NCBI RefSeq assembly: GCF_010560025.1
Contig: NZ_SAIY01000003.1
Coordinates: forward strand, 372,001 to 436,000
Source: Verrucosispora sioxanthis
Lineage (GTDB): Bacteria > Actinomycetota > Actinomycetes > Mycobacteriales > Micromonosporaceae
DNA length: 64,000 nt
Direction: 5' to 3'
Position numbers and translations under genes: made by a program. The notes under the pieces are model-generated. The model searched no databases, was not told the DNA's origin, and saw only the letters and a program-made list of their open reading frames with translations. This document shows positions 17,725-25,894 of the stretch, piece after piece (position 1 is the stretch's first letter; each line of letters opens with the position of its first letter).

Positions 17725-19824
17725 TCACAGCACGGTGCAGAGGGTGCCGTTGAGCCGGAAGGCGGTCGGTGTCACGTTCGGCCCGCTGTACTCGCCGACG
17801 AAGCCGGCGCTCGTGCCACCCTCGGCGGGTATCCGACGGTTGTCGTCGGTGCCGGTGACCCGGACGGTGGTGCCGACCTGTTCCCAGGTCGCGCTCCAGC
17901 CGCTGCCCACCCGCTGCCACGTCGTCGGCCAGGTCCAGGTCAGCGTCCAGCCGTCGATCGCGGTGTCCGAGTTGTTGACGATGTCGACGTTCGCCACGTA
18001 GCCGTTGCCCCAGTCCGTGGTCCGGGTGAAGCGGACGCCGCAGCTGCTGGTGGCCGGGCTGCCGGTGGTGAAGGTCAGCGGCGGCGACGCCCACGAGACC
18101 CGGCCCGCAGTGTCCCGGGTCAGCACGTTGACCGTGTACCTGCGCCCGGGGACGAGGTTGTCGACGGTGAGCGAGGTGTCCGAGGTCTCGCCGAGCTGCT
18201 CACTTACCGCGCCGTACTGCCGGTGCACCTCGTACTTGGCGATCGGGCTCGCGCCCCGGGTCGCCGCCGGCCAGGAGATCGTCGCGGTCCGGTCGGTGAC
18301 CTCGGTGGCCGTGGGCTGCCCCGGCGCGCCGGGGTGCCCGGTGGCCGGGGCGGCCGACTGCACCACGAGCGTGGTCAGGGAGTACGGCGGCAGCGTCCGA
18401 CTGGTCGCGCTGCCGGACCGGCTGGTGGTGATGGCGGTGGCCCCGTTGGTGTGGGTGTGCACCGTCGGCTCCCCACTCGACGGGGCGAAGCCGGCGTAGT
18501 CGATGCTGACCTCCCGGGCGTTGTCCGGGTCCCGGTTCACCAGCAGCACCGCGACCTCGCCGTTGGACCGGCGTACCGCGTGCGCGGCGACCGACGGCTC
18601 GTCGCTGGCCGCCCGGATGAACTGGTCGCCGGTGCGGGCGAAGCGGCTCATCATGGTCAGCCCGTGGTACGCGGCGAAGGGTGTGTTCAACGGCGGCTCG
18701 CAGACCGATCCGTCCGAGGTGCAGGTGCCGCTGGAGAGCATGCCGAAGTCGCCGTAGTCGGTCTGCCCGGCCACGGTCGACACCTGCCCGATGCCGTTGC
18801 GCACGTTCCACCAGTGGACGGTGAACACACCGTTGGCCAGCAGTCCGCTGTACGCGTCGGCGAGGAACAACGCGGCCGGCTGGCTGGTCATCCCCTGGGA
18901 GGTGACGTTCACCTCGGTGAGGCTGATGCCGATGCGACCGGAGTCCGGCCCTGCGTACCTGGTGATCTGTTCCCGCAGCAGCTCGACCGCGTCGGTGATG
19001 TGGCTGGTGCGGGGCAACGACTCGGCGGCGCTGCCGCCCGGGTACCAGTGCACGTCGACGAAGTCGATCTTCTGGCCGGCGATGGACAGCACGGTCTGGT
19101 TCCACGGGCCCGGGTCGTCGCCCGCGGTCAGCCCGTCGGGCCAGTTCGCGGGCATGGTGAGCACCGCACCGACCTTGATGCTCGGGTCGACGGCCTTCAT
19201 CGCGTCCGCGTACTCGACCAGGAGATTCGCGTAGTAGGTGGCGCTCTTGTCGGGGTGGTGGTCGGCCTCCCACGCCGACCCGTAGTGCCCGTTGCCGTAG
19301 TTCTCGTTGCCGACCGCCCAGTACCGGGCGTCGTAGCCCTTCGTCACGTTGGCGTACCGGACCCACTCGGCCGCTTCCTCCGGCGTGCCGGTGCCGTAGT
19401 TCGCGATGATCATGGGCTGCGCGCCGGCCCGCCGCACGCCGGCCATGAAGGTGTCGAAGTCGGTGCCGGGGGCGACGTAGCCACCCGGCGCGGTGTGGTC
19501 CCGCCAGTGGTAGATGTCGGCGTAGGAGCCGCCGGGATAACGCATCATCTGCACACCGGCCGCCCGCAGCAGGTCCGAGGTATCGGTGGTGCCCAGCTGC
19601 GAGTCCCAGATGGCGTGGTTGACACCGAGGGCGGTGTCGGGCACGGTGGCCAGCCCGGCCCGCGCGTTCACCGTCACGTCCACCGGCGTGGTGGCCGCGA
19701 CGGCGGTGGGCTGGTCGATGCCGACGAGTGCGGCGGCGCCGAGTAGCAGGCCCACCAGCGCAAGGGCCCGCGCGCGCCGGGGTGGGGTCGGGGGTCGAAC
19801 TCCGTGCCGGTCCGAGATTTCCAT
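17725..19824 (-). CDS. secreted clan GH-A glycoside hydrolase with FnIII and CBM2
   Basis: 699 residues. A signal peptide ends near residue 44 (TAVAA). The catalytic barrel runs to about residue 490, with probable acid/base Glu174 in YWAVGNENYG and nucleophile Glu304 in ISLTEVNV, the spacing expected of clan GH-A. A fibronectin type III domain (about 500-590) and a C-terminal CBM2 (about 595-699, with paired cysteines CGVRF...LCTVL) follow. The barrel most resembles the arabinofuranosidase/xylosidase groups GH51, GH39 and GH30, but I cannot assign a family. CBM2 implies anchoring to cellulose or xylan. It is divergent from the GH19 chitinase; the ATG at 19824 has GGAAG upstream. Confidence 0.82.
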   Translation of the reverse strand: MEISDRHGVRPPTPPRRARALALVGLLLGAAALVGIDQPTAVAATTPVDVTVNARAGLATVPDTALGVNHAIWDSQLGTTDTSDLLRAAGVQMMRYPGGSYADIYHWRDHTAPGGYVAPGTDFDTFMAGVRRAGAQPMIIANYGTGTPEEAAEWVRYANVTKGYDARYWAVGNENYGNGHYGSAWEADHHPDKSATYYANLLVEYADAMKAVDPSIKVGAVLTMPANWPDGLTAGDDPGPWNQTVLSIAGQKIDFVDVHWYPGGSAAESLPRTSHITDAVELLREQITRYAGPDSGRIGISLTEVNVTSQGMTSQPAALFLADAYSGLLANGVFTVHWWNVRNGIGQVSTVAGQTDYGDFGMLSSGTCTSDGSVCEPPLNTPFAAYHGLTMMSRFARTGDQFIRAASDEPSVAAHAVRRSNGEVAVLLVNRDPDNAREVSIDYAGFAPSSGEPTVHTHTNGATAITTSRSGSATSRTLPPYSLTTLVVQSAAPATGHPGAPGQPTATEVTDRTATISWPAATRGASPIAKYEVHRQYGAVSEQLGETSDTSLTVDNLVPGRRYTVNVLTRDTAGRVSWASPPLTFTTGSPATSSCGVRFTRTTDWGNGYVANVDIVNNSDTAIDGWTLTWTWPTTWQRVGSGWSATWEQVGTTVRVTGTDDNRRIPAEGGTSAGFVGEYSGPNVTPTAFRLNGTLCTVL

Positions 19825-20048
19825 GATCTTCCTTCGCGGTCACGCGGAGATCCACCGGTCCCGAGCCCGACGTGCCGGGCTCGGGACCGGTGGAACAGAG
19901 ACGAATCCGTCCTCGACCGTCGTCCCCCGGAACCGTGGCGGCCCCGGTTGCCCATCGGGCGACGGTCACTCACACGCGCGACAACGCATCGGCGTCCAAG
20001 AATCCCACAGCAACGGGCCCGGCTCAACGCCCGGTTCACTGCTCGGAA

Positions 20049-20075
20049 CCAACTGTAAGGTTTATGAACAGTTGG
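20049..20075. promoter_or_regulatory. inverted repeat between divergent glycosidase genes
   Basis: The 322-bp region 19825-20146 contains CCAACTGT and ACAGTTGG as perfect 8-bp arms separated by 11 nt (AAGGTTTATGA). It lies about 72 bp upstream of the chitinase start and could serve both promoters. Nothing else recognisable was seen in the region. Confidence 0.5.
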
Positions 20076-20146
20076 TGTTACCATCATGTCCGTCGATGAG
20101 CGCTCCGCCCTTCGACGTCCCCTCCCCCCTGGAAAGGAGTGATCGC

Positions 20147-21229
20147 ATGTCGAGATGGCGCGCCCTGGCCGCGTTCGCGGCACTGACGCTCACCGGCGCG
20201 CTGCTGGCGGTCATCCCGTCGACCGCCGCCTCCGCCGCAGCCTGTGCCACCGGGTGGCGGTCCACCGCGGTCTACACCTCCGGCATGCAGGTGTCCCACA
20301 ACGGCCGCAACTACCAGGCGAAGTGGTGGACCCAGAACGAGGCGCCGCCCGGCACCACCGGGGTCTGGCAGGACCTGGGCGCCTGCGGCGGCAGCACCCC
20401 GCCGCCCACGGGCGGCACCTGCAACCATCCGAACTGGACCGCCGGCACCTGGTACCCGGCCGGCAGCATCGTGCGGTACACCAACGGCCAGTACTACATC
20501 GCCGAGCACGACAATCCCGGCTACGACCCGATCATCAGCACCTGGTACTGGGACCCGTACACCTGCTCGGGCACGCCGCCCACCAGCAGCCCGCCGCCGG
20601 TCAACCCGGGTGGCTTCGTGGTCAGCGAGGCCCAGTTCCACCAGATGTTCCCGAACCGCAACTCCTTCTACACGTACTCCGGGCTGGTCAACGCGCTCAG
20701 CGCCTACCCGGCCTTCGCGCGCACCGGTGGTGCCACGGTGCAGCGGCAGGAGGCGGCGGCCTTCCTGGCGAACGTGTACCACGAGACCGGCGGCCTGGTG
20801 CACATCGTGGAGCAGAACACGGCCAACTACCCGCACTACTGCGACAGCGGCCAGCCGTACGGCTGTCCGGCCGGGCAGGCCGCGTACTACGGGCGGGGGC
20901 CGATCCAACTGAGCTGGAACTTCAACTACAACGCGGCCGGCAACGCCCTCGGGCTGCCGCTGCTGACCAACCCGTGGCTGGTGCAGACCGACGCCGCCGT
21001 GGCCTGGAAGACCGCCATCTGGTACTGGATGACGCAGAACGGGCCCGGCACGATGACCGCGCACACCGCGATGGTCACCGGAGCCGGCTTCGGCCAGACC
21101 ATCCGCAGCATCAACGGCTCGATCGAGTGCAACGGCGGCAACCCCGCCCAGGTGCAGAGTCGGGTCACCCGGTACCAGCAGTTCGTGGGCATCCTCGGGG
21201 TGCCCGCCGGAGCGAACCTCTACTGCTGA
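20147..21229 (+). CDS. secreted GH19 chitinase with two N-terminal chitin-binding modules
   Basis: 360 residues. A signal peptide ends at about residue 31 (ASA-A). Two CBM5/12-type modules follow: residues 33-80 (WRSTAVYTSGMQVSHNGRNYQAKWWTQ) and 92-140 (WTAGTWYPAGSIVRYTNGQYYIAEHDNPG). After a Pro/Ser linker comes the GH19 domain (about 155-360). Glu213 in YHETGG is the likely acid and Glu222 in VEQNTANYPHYC the likely base; YYGRGPIQLSWNFNY and SINGSIECNGG are further GH19 signatures. It hydrolyses chitin by inversion. Actinobacterial GH19 enzymes are often antifungal. The start has AAGGAG seven bases upstream. Confidence 0.96.
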   Translation: MSRWRALAAFAALTLTGALLAVIPSTAASAAACATGWRSTAVYTSGMQVSHNGRNYQAKWWTQNEAPPGTTGVWQDLGACGGSTPPPTGGTCNHPNWTAGTWYPAGSIVRYTNGQYYIAEHDNPGYDPIISTWYWDPYTCSGTPPTSSPPPVNPGGFVVSEAQFHQMFPNRNSFYTYSGLVNALSAYPAFARTGGATVQRQEAAAFLANVYHETGGLVHIVEQNTANYPHYCDSGQPYGCPAGQAAYYGRGPIQLSWNFNYNAAGNALGLPLLTNPWLVQTDAAVAWKTAIWYWMTQNGPGTMTAHTAMVTGAGFGQTIRSINGSIECNGGNPAQVQSRVTRYQQFVGILGVPAGANLYC

Positions 21230-21238
21230 TCCCCGGCT

Positions 21239-21269
21239 CCGGTGCCGCCGCCCACCGTGGCGGCACCGG
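21239..21269. terminator. bidirectional hairpin between chitinase and AidB-like gene
   Basis: A perfect 11-bp stem CCGGTGCCGCC with its complement and a 9-nt loop lies in the 45-bp gap between convergent genes, so it can serve both. Confidence 0.8.
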
Positions 21270-21274
21270 ACCGG

Positions 21275-22903
21275 TCAGCCGACCTTCGGGGTGGCCCGGT
21301 CGATGATCGCGGCGAAGTCGACGCCGGCCGGCAGCGTGCCGTAGGCATGTCCCCGGTCACCGCCCAGCCGGGACGCGCAGAAGGCATCGGCGACCGCCGG
21401 GTGACCGTGGCGCACCAGCAGCGCGCCCTGCAACACCAGCGCCAACTGTTCGACCACCCGACGGGCGCGTACCTCCAGATCGGCCGGATCGGCCAGGGCG
21501 GCCCGCACCTGGCGGACCGCGGCGTCGAGCCGGGCGTCGGCGCCCGCGGCGGCGTCCACCTCCGACTGGAACGCCCCCAGCACCTCGGGCTGGCCGGCCA
21601 GCGCCCGCAGCACGTCCAGCGCGGCGACGTTCCCGGAGCCCTCCCAGATGGAGTTGAGCGGCGACTCGCGGAACAACCGCGGCATCCCGGACTCCTCCAC
21701 GTAACCGTTGCCACCCAGGCACTCCAGGGCCTCCGCGGCGTGACCGGGCCACCGCTTGCAGACCCAGTACTTGCCCACCGCGAGGGCGATCCGCTTGAAC
21801 GCCGTCTCGGCCGCGTCGCCCCGCGCGGACCGGTCGGTCGCCCCGGCCAGGCGCATCATCAGTACGGTGGCGGCCTCGGACTCCACCGCCAGGTCGGCCA
21901 GGACGTTGCGCATCAGGGGCTGGTCCACGAGGTAGCGGCCGAACGCCCGCCGGTGTGCGACGTGATGCGCGGCGGTGACGACCCCGTGCCGCATGCCGGA
22001 AGCGGCACCGATCACGCAGTCCAGCCGGGTCAGGTTCACCATGTCGATGATGGTGCGCACGCCCCGGCCCTCGTCGCCGACCCGCCAGGCCACCGCCTCG
22101 TCGTACTCCACCTCGGCAGAGGCGTTGGAGCGGTTGCCGAGCTTGTCCTTGAGCCGCATCAACCGCATCGGGTTGCGGGTGCCGTCGGGCAGCACCCGGG
22201 GAACCAGGAAGCAGGTGAGCCCGCCGGGCGCCTGGGCGAGAGTGAGGAAGAGGTCGCACATCGGCGCGGAGGTGAACCACTTGTGCCCGACCAGCCGGTA
22301 GCTGCCGTCGGCCGTCGGGCGTGCCGTGGTGGTGTTCGCCCGCACGTCCGACCCGCCCTGCTTCTCGGTCATCGACATGCCCGCCAGCAGCCCCCGCTTG
22401 CCCTGCGGCTCCCGCAGCCCGAAGTCGTAGCTGCGGGCGGTGAGCAACGGTTCGTAGCGGGCGGCCAGGTCTGGGGCGTGCCGCAGCGCGGGCACCGCCG
22501 CGTACGTCATCGAGATCGGGCAACCGTGACCGGCGTCGGGCCGCCAGACGTGGAACTTCGCGGCCCGGGCCACGTGCGCGCCGGGCCGCTCGTCGCCCCA
22601 GGGCGCGGCGTGCAGGCCGTGCGTCACGGCGGTACGCATCAGCTCGTGCCAGGAGGGGTGGAACTCCACCTCGTCGACGCGGTGTCCGTAGCGGTCGTGG
22701 GTCCGCAGCACCGGCGGATGGTCGTTGGCCAGCCGGCCGTGCTCGATCGCCCGTTCGGTGCCGGCCAGCCGGCCGAGTTCACGCACCTCGGCCAAGGCCC
22801 AGTCGGCACCCTCCCGGGCCAGCGCGTCCAGCAGCGCGGGCTCGTCCGCCGTGTCGTGGCCGACCAGCGGCGGCACCTGGTTGAACACCTCGTGTGTGCT
22901 CAC
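21275..22903 (-). CDS. acyl-CoA dehydrogenase, AidB-like
   Basis: 542 residues, the length of the AidB group (longer than ordinary ACADs). Landmarks are GMSMTEKQGGSDVRANTTTA, the flavin-contact segment, then WFTSAPMCDLFLTLAQ and LEYLGG-like ECLGGNGYVEESGMPRLFRESPLNSIWEGSGNV. Escherichia coli AidB binds FAD and DNA and is linked to alkylation damage, but most homologues act in branched-chain or other acyl-CoA oxidation. The GTG start overlaps the TetR stop by 4 bp, so the TetR protein probably controls it. Confidence 0.92.
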   Translation of the reverse strand: MSTHEVFNQVPPLVGHDTADEPALLDALAREGADWALAEVRELGRLAGTERAIEHGRLANDHPPVLRTHDRYGHRVDEVEFHPSWHELMRTAVTHGLHAAPWGDERPGAHVARAAKFHVWRPDAGHGCPISMTYAAVPALRHAPDLAARYEPLLTARSYDFGLREPQGKRGLLAGMSMTEKQGGSDVRANTTTARPTADGSYRLVGHKWFTSAPMCDLFLTLAQAPGGLTCFLVPRVLPDGTRNPMRLMRLKDKLGNRSNASAEVEYDEAVAWRVGDEGRGVRTIIDMVNLTRLDCVIGAASGMRHGVVTAAHHVAHRRAFGRYLVDQPLMRNVLADLAVESEAATVLMMRLAGATDRSARGDAAETAFKRIALAVGKYWVCKRWPGHAAEALECLGGNGYVEESGMPRLFRESPLNSIWEGSGNVAALDVLRALAGQPEVLGAFQSEVDAAAGADARLDAAVRQVRAALADPADLEVRARRVVEQLALVLQGALLVRHGHPAVADAFCASRLGGDRGHAYGTLPAGVDFAAIIDRATPKVG

Positions 22904-23522
22904 GACGGGACTCCCAACGCGCGGTGGATGAAGGTGGTCAGGCCGCCGATGGTGTCCGGGCCGGCGACACCGGCGGCCAGTGGGCCCACCATCGCCTCGG
23001 CCAGTGCGCCGACCACAGCGGTGGAGGTCAGCTCGGGATCCTGCGCCGGCAGCTCACCGCCGGCCACGCCGTCGGCGATGTAGCCCGCCAGCAGCGCCGC
23101 GTGGGCCCGCCGGAAGACCAGCCGCTGCGCCTCCACCGCCGGATCGACCGGCTCGGCGAGCAGGGCGTACGCCAGTCGTGGCGACCGTAGCGCCCGGCCG
23201 GCGAAGGTCTCGATGACGGCCCGGACCGCGCGGCGGCGGTGTGCTCGGCGGTGGCGGCCCGGGTGACGGCGTCGATCTCGCGCTGGCTGGCGGTACGGAA
23301 CACCTCGGCGAAGAGGTCGGCCTTGGCCGGGAAGTGCCGGTAGACGCTGCCGGTGGCCAGCCCGGCCCGCTCGGCGACCGCCGCGACCGAGCAGCCGGCG
23401 TAGCCGTGCTCGGCCAGGATGCCGAGGGCGGCGTCCACGATCCGCTCGCGCGAGGCGGTCAGCCGCGCCCGCACCCGCTCGGTACTCCGGTACGCCACAC
23501 CAAGAATTGAATCACCATTCAT
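22900..23522 (-). CDS. TetR-family regulator (single frameshift)
   Basis: About 207 residues if one base is added near 23229-23238. The N-terminal DNA-binding part (RERIVDAALGILAEHGYAGCSVAAVAERAGLATGSVYRHFPAKADLF) is in one frame. The rest (AVRAVIETFAGRALRSPRLAYALL, then VEAQRLVFRRAHAALLAGYIADGV) is in another. Both halves are typical TetR. ATG at 23522 lies inside a near-perfect 26-bp inverted repeat, suggesting autorepression. Overlapping stop and start with the AidB-like gene indicate a two-gene operon. Confidence 0.85.
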
Positions 23523-23527
23523 TTCTT
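23502..23527. promoter_or_regulatory. operator over the TetR start codon
   Basis: Arms AAGAATTGAAT and ATTCATTTCTT (one mismatch) with a 4-nt centre CACC lie over the start codon 23520-23522. An AT-rich palindrome in this position in GC-rich DNA is a strong autoregulation candidate. Confidence 0.65.
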
Positions 23528-23604
23528 GCCGGCAAGCGCCCACCCGACGGCAGGTGACCGCCGCACGGCACGACCCGCGCCGGGTGCGCCTCAGACGGCT
23601 ACGG

Positions 23605-24909
23605 TCACAGGTCGTACGCCTGCGCGAGCTGCTTGCGCAGCGCCTCGACGAAGGGCCGCAGCTCGGCATCGAGGACGGCCGCTTCGTCCGGGGCCACCAC
23701 GACCGAGGCGTCCCGGTAGGGCAGTTGGGAGATCACCTGGTGCCGCCGTCCCGGTGCCGGATGGCTGGCCAACAGTGACGCGTGCTCGCGGATGGTGAGC
23801 TGACGCAGCATCGGCAGCTGCCCTGCCCGCTGCGTACGGGTCGTGGCGATGGCCCGCCGCCAGACGTCCATCGCGCCTCCCGGCGTTCCGTACGCGGTGA
23901 CGAGAGGCGCCAGCACCGGCGACAGCACCAAGACGTCGATCATGCTGAGAGCCGCGGTGCTGCCCGCCGCACTCGACGCCATCGCATCGGCCCGCACCTC
24001 CGCTCGACGCCCCTCCCGGGCGTCGAGCGTGTTCATCGCGAGGTGTACGACGAATAGCAGCCAGCTGACGGCGCCCCCCACCACCTGCCAGAGGGTGTAG
24101 AAGAGGGCGTGGACACCCGCCAGCTCCCTGTCGTGCGCGTCCCCGTGCGGCGGCCGGGTCGCGGTCGCGAGCACGCCGAAGAAGGTCCGGGCCGGCTGCG
24201 TCAGCAGACGCCGGCGCGAGTCCGCCCAGCGGAAGTGCCCGAGTTCGTGACCGATCAGTGCCACCGTCTCCTGTGGCGTCAGGCCCACGAGCAGCGGGAC
24301 ACCGAGCAGCAGCACCCGGGTCCTGCGCACCCCGACGACCGCCGCCGCCGCGTTCCAGTCGTTGTTGAGCACTATGACGTCGGGCTTCGGTGCGTCGACG
24401 GCGTCGCCGACCCGCTCGACCAGACGGTGCAGCGCCACCTGCCGCTGCCCAGTCAGCCGGTAGGCGCCCCTGACAACCTGGCGGACGCTGCCCAGGCGGG
24501 GGCGCAACGCGTAGGCGACGGCGGCGAGCAGCAGCGGCAGAATCAACGGCCCCTCGCCGTCGACCAGCAGCCACCCGGCGGCAGCCAACGCACCTACCGG
24601 GATGAGCACCAGCACGCCGGAGACCAGACCGAGCAGCAGGAAGGCAGGTGTCAGCCGGGAGTGGGAAACATCCTCCTGCGTTGCCATCCGGGCAAGGCGG
24701 CGATCCGCCCGGAACCCCGCCCGGCGATCGAGCCGTTCGATGGACCGGCCGAGACGACCGGCGGCACCCGAAGCGGCGACGTCGAGGTTCCACTCGCAAC
24801 GCCCACACCAGGGTGGCTGGTCCACGACGGTCTGCAGCTCGGTGCTGGAGCAGTTCGGGCAGGAGCCGACCCGAGGGTCGGAGGGGATGCGGTCACGCGC
24901 GATCGGCAC
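23605..24909 (-). CDS. M48-family membrane metallopeptidase with N-terminal zinc ribbon
   Basis: 434 residues. The N-terminus has CPNC...CGRCEW, a four-cysteine zinc-ribbon-like element (about residues 17-38). Hydrophobic segments lie at about 87-133, followed by the peptidase domain. ALIGHELGHFRWAD carries the HExxH zinc site, and EVRADAMAS provides the downstream glutamate ligand. M48 proteins (HtpX/STE24) are integral membrane proteases, often in quality control. A Zn-ribbon fused to M48 occurs in actinobacteria; its role is unknown. Monocistronic, with 83 bp to the next gene. Confidence 0.88.
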   Translation of the reverse strand: MPIARDRIPSDPRVGSCPNCSSTELQTVVDQPPWCGRCEWNLDVAASGAAGRLGRSIERLDRRAGFRADRRLARMATQEDVSHSRLTPAFLLLGLVSGVLVLIPVGALAAAGWLLVDGEGPLILPLLLAAVAYALRPRLGSVRQVVRGAYRLTGQRQVALHRLVERVGDAVDAPKPDVIVLNNDWNAAAAVVGVRRTRVLLLGVPLLVGLTPQETVALIGHELGHFRWADSRRRLLTQPARTFFGVLATATRPPHGDAHDRELAGVHALFYTLWQVVGGAVSWLLFVVHLAMNTLDAREGRRAEVRADAMASSAAGSTAALSMIDVLVLSPVLAPLVTAYGTPGGAMDVWRRAIATTRTQRAGQLPMLRQLTIREHASLLASHPAPGRRHQVISQLPYRDASVVVAPDEAAVLDAELRPFVEALRKQLAQAYDL

Positions 24910-24993
24910 CGCGACAGTGTGATCAACTGCGCTATCCCAGTCAACGGCGCGGTGACCACCGCCGGGCTTCGGTGGTACCTGTCGGCGCGCGTA

Positions 24994-25875
24994 TCAGGGC
25001 AGCGGCTTGGCGAACCAGTGGTGGGCGTACGGGTTGTCGTTGTAGCGCGGAATCTCCTGGTAGCCCTCGGCGCGGTAGAGCCGCATCGCCTCGGTGAGGG
25101 TGCGGTTGGTGTCGAGACGGATGCTGGTGGCACCGGCCGCCGCGGCGTTTTGCTCCAGTTCGCCCAGCAGGCGACGGCCGACGCCGAGCCCGCGTACCGA
25201 GGCCGACACCCAGAGGCGCTTGATCTCGGCGGGCTCGCCCGCAGGCAGCCGCAGCCCACCGCAGCCCACCGCCTCGGTCGAGATGGTGGCGACCAGGAAG
25301 AGGCCGGACGGCGGCACGAACTCCCGCTCGTCTGCGCCGCCCTGGCCCAGCTCGAAGCCGATGTCGAAACGCTCGGTGAGTTCCCGCGCGTACGCCCGCA
25401 GGCAGGCGCGGGCCCGCGGCTCACCGGGATGGCAGGGTCCGATGGTGACCAGCGACGCCGTCAGCAGGCGCTCGACCTCGGTCATGGCGCGGGTGAGCCG
25501 GGCGCGTTGGCCGTCGGTGAGCGGCGCGAGGACCGACCAGGCCAGCTCGTCGGACCTGCCGTCCAGCAGGTGCCACTCGGCACGGCCGGCGTCGGTCAGG
25601 CGGACGGTCCGCACCCGACCGTCCCCCTCGGCTGGCCCCACCCGGACGAGGCCCGCGCCCTCCAACGTCCGCAGCAGCCGGCTGAGGTAGCCGGCATCGA
25701 GATCCAGCCGGGTCCGCAGGGCCGCGACCTCGGCACCGCCGGGGCCGATCTCCCAGAGCAGCCGCGACTGCGCCAGGGGCCGGTCGCGGGCGAGATAGCT
25801 GTCGTCAAGCGCGCCGAGGCGCTGGGTCACCGTGCGGTTGAAGCGCCGCACCACGTCCACGAGTGCACGATCCAC
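24994..25875 (-). CDS. MarR-type regulator fused to a GNAT acetyltransferase domain
   Basis: 293 residues in two parts. Residues 1-145 form a MarR winged helix (LLWEIGPGGAEVAALRTRLDLDAGYLSRLLRTLEGAGLV and the wing GDGRVRTVRLTDAG). Residues about 150-293 form a GNAT domain with the acetyl-CoA loop VRGLGVGRRLLGELE and AMRLYRAEGYQEIPRYNDNPYAHHWFAKPL. The fusion is a recognised family in bacteria; the acetylated target is unknown. The GTG start is 15 bp after the stop of the MFS gene. A perfect palindrome sits between, so the gene may have its own autoregulated promoter. Confidence 0.92.
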   Translation of the reverse strand: MDRALVDVVRRFNRTVTQRLGALDDSYLARDRPLAQSRLLWEIGPGGAEVAALRTRLDLDAGYLSRLLRTLEGAGLVRVGPAEGDGRVRTVRLTDAGRAEWHLLDGRSDELAWSVLAPLTDGQRARLTRAMTEVERLLTASLVTIGPCHPGEPRARACLRAYARELTERFDIGFELGQGGADEREFVPPSGLFLVATISTEAVGCGGLRLPAGEPAEIKRLWVSASVRGLGVGRRLLGELEQNAAAAGATSIRLDTNRTLTEAMRLYRAEGYQEIPRYNDNPYAHHWFAKPLP

Positions 25876-25880
25876 GATTG

Positions 25881-25894
25881 CTGACTTTAGTCAG
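25881..25894. promoter_or_regulatory. MarR-like operator
   Basis: CTGACT-TT-AGTCAG is a perfect 6+6 palindrome 6 bp before the GTG start of the MarR-GNAT gene. It overlaps the end of the MFS gene. Confidence 0.6.

Noticed and set aside
17611..19746. A 711-codon plus-strand frame opposite the CBM2 glycosidase
   Set aside because: No recognisable fold. The opposite strand has a signal peptide, catalytic motifs, FnIII and CBM2.
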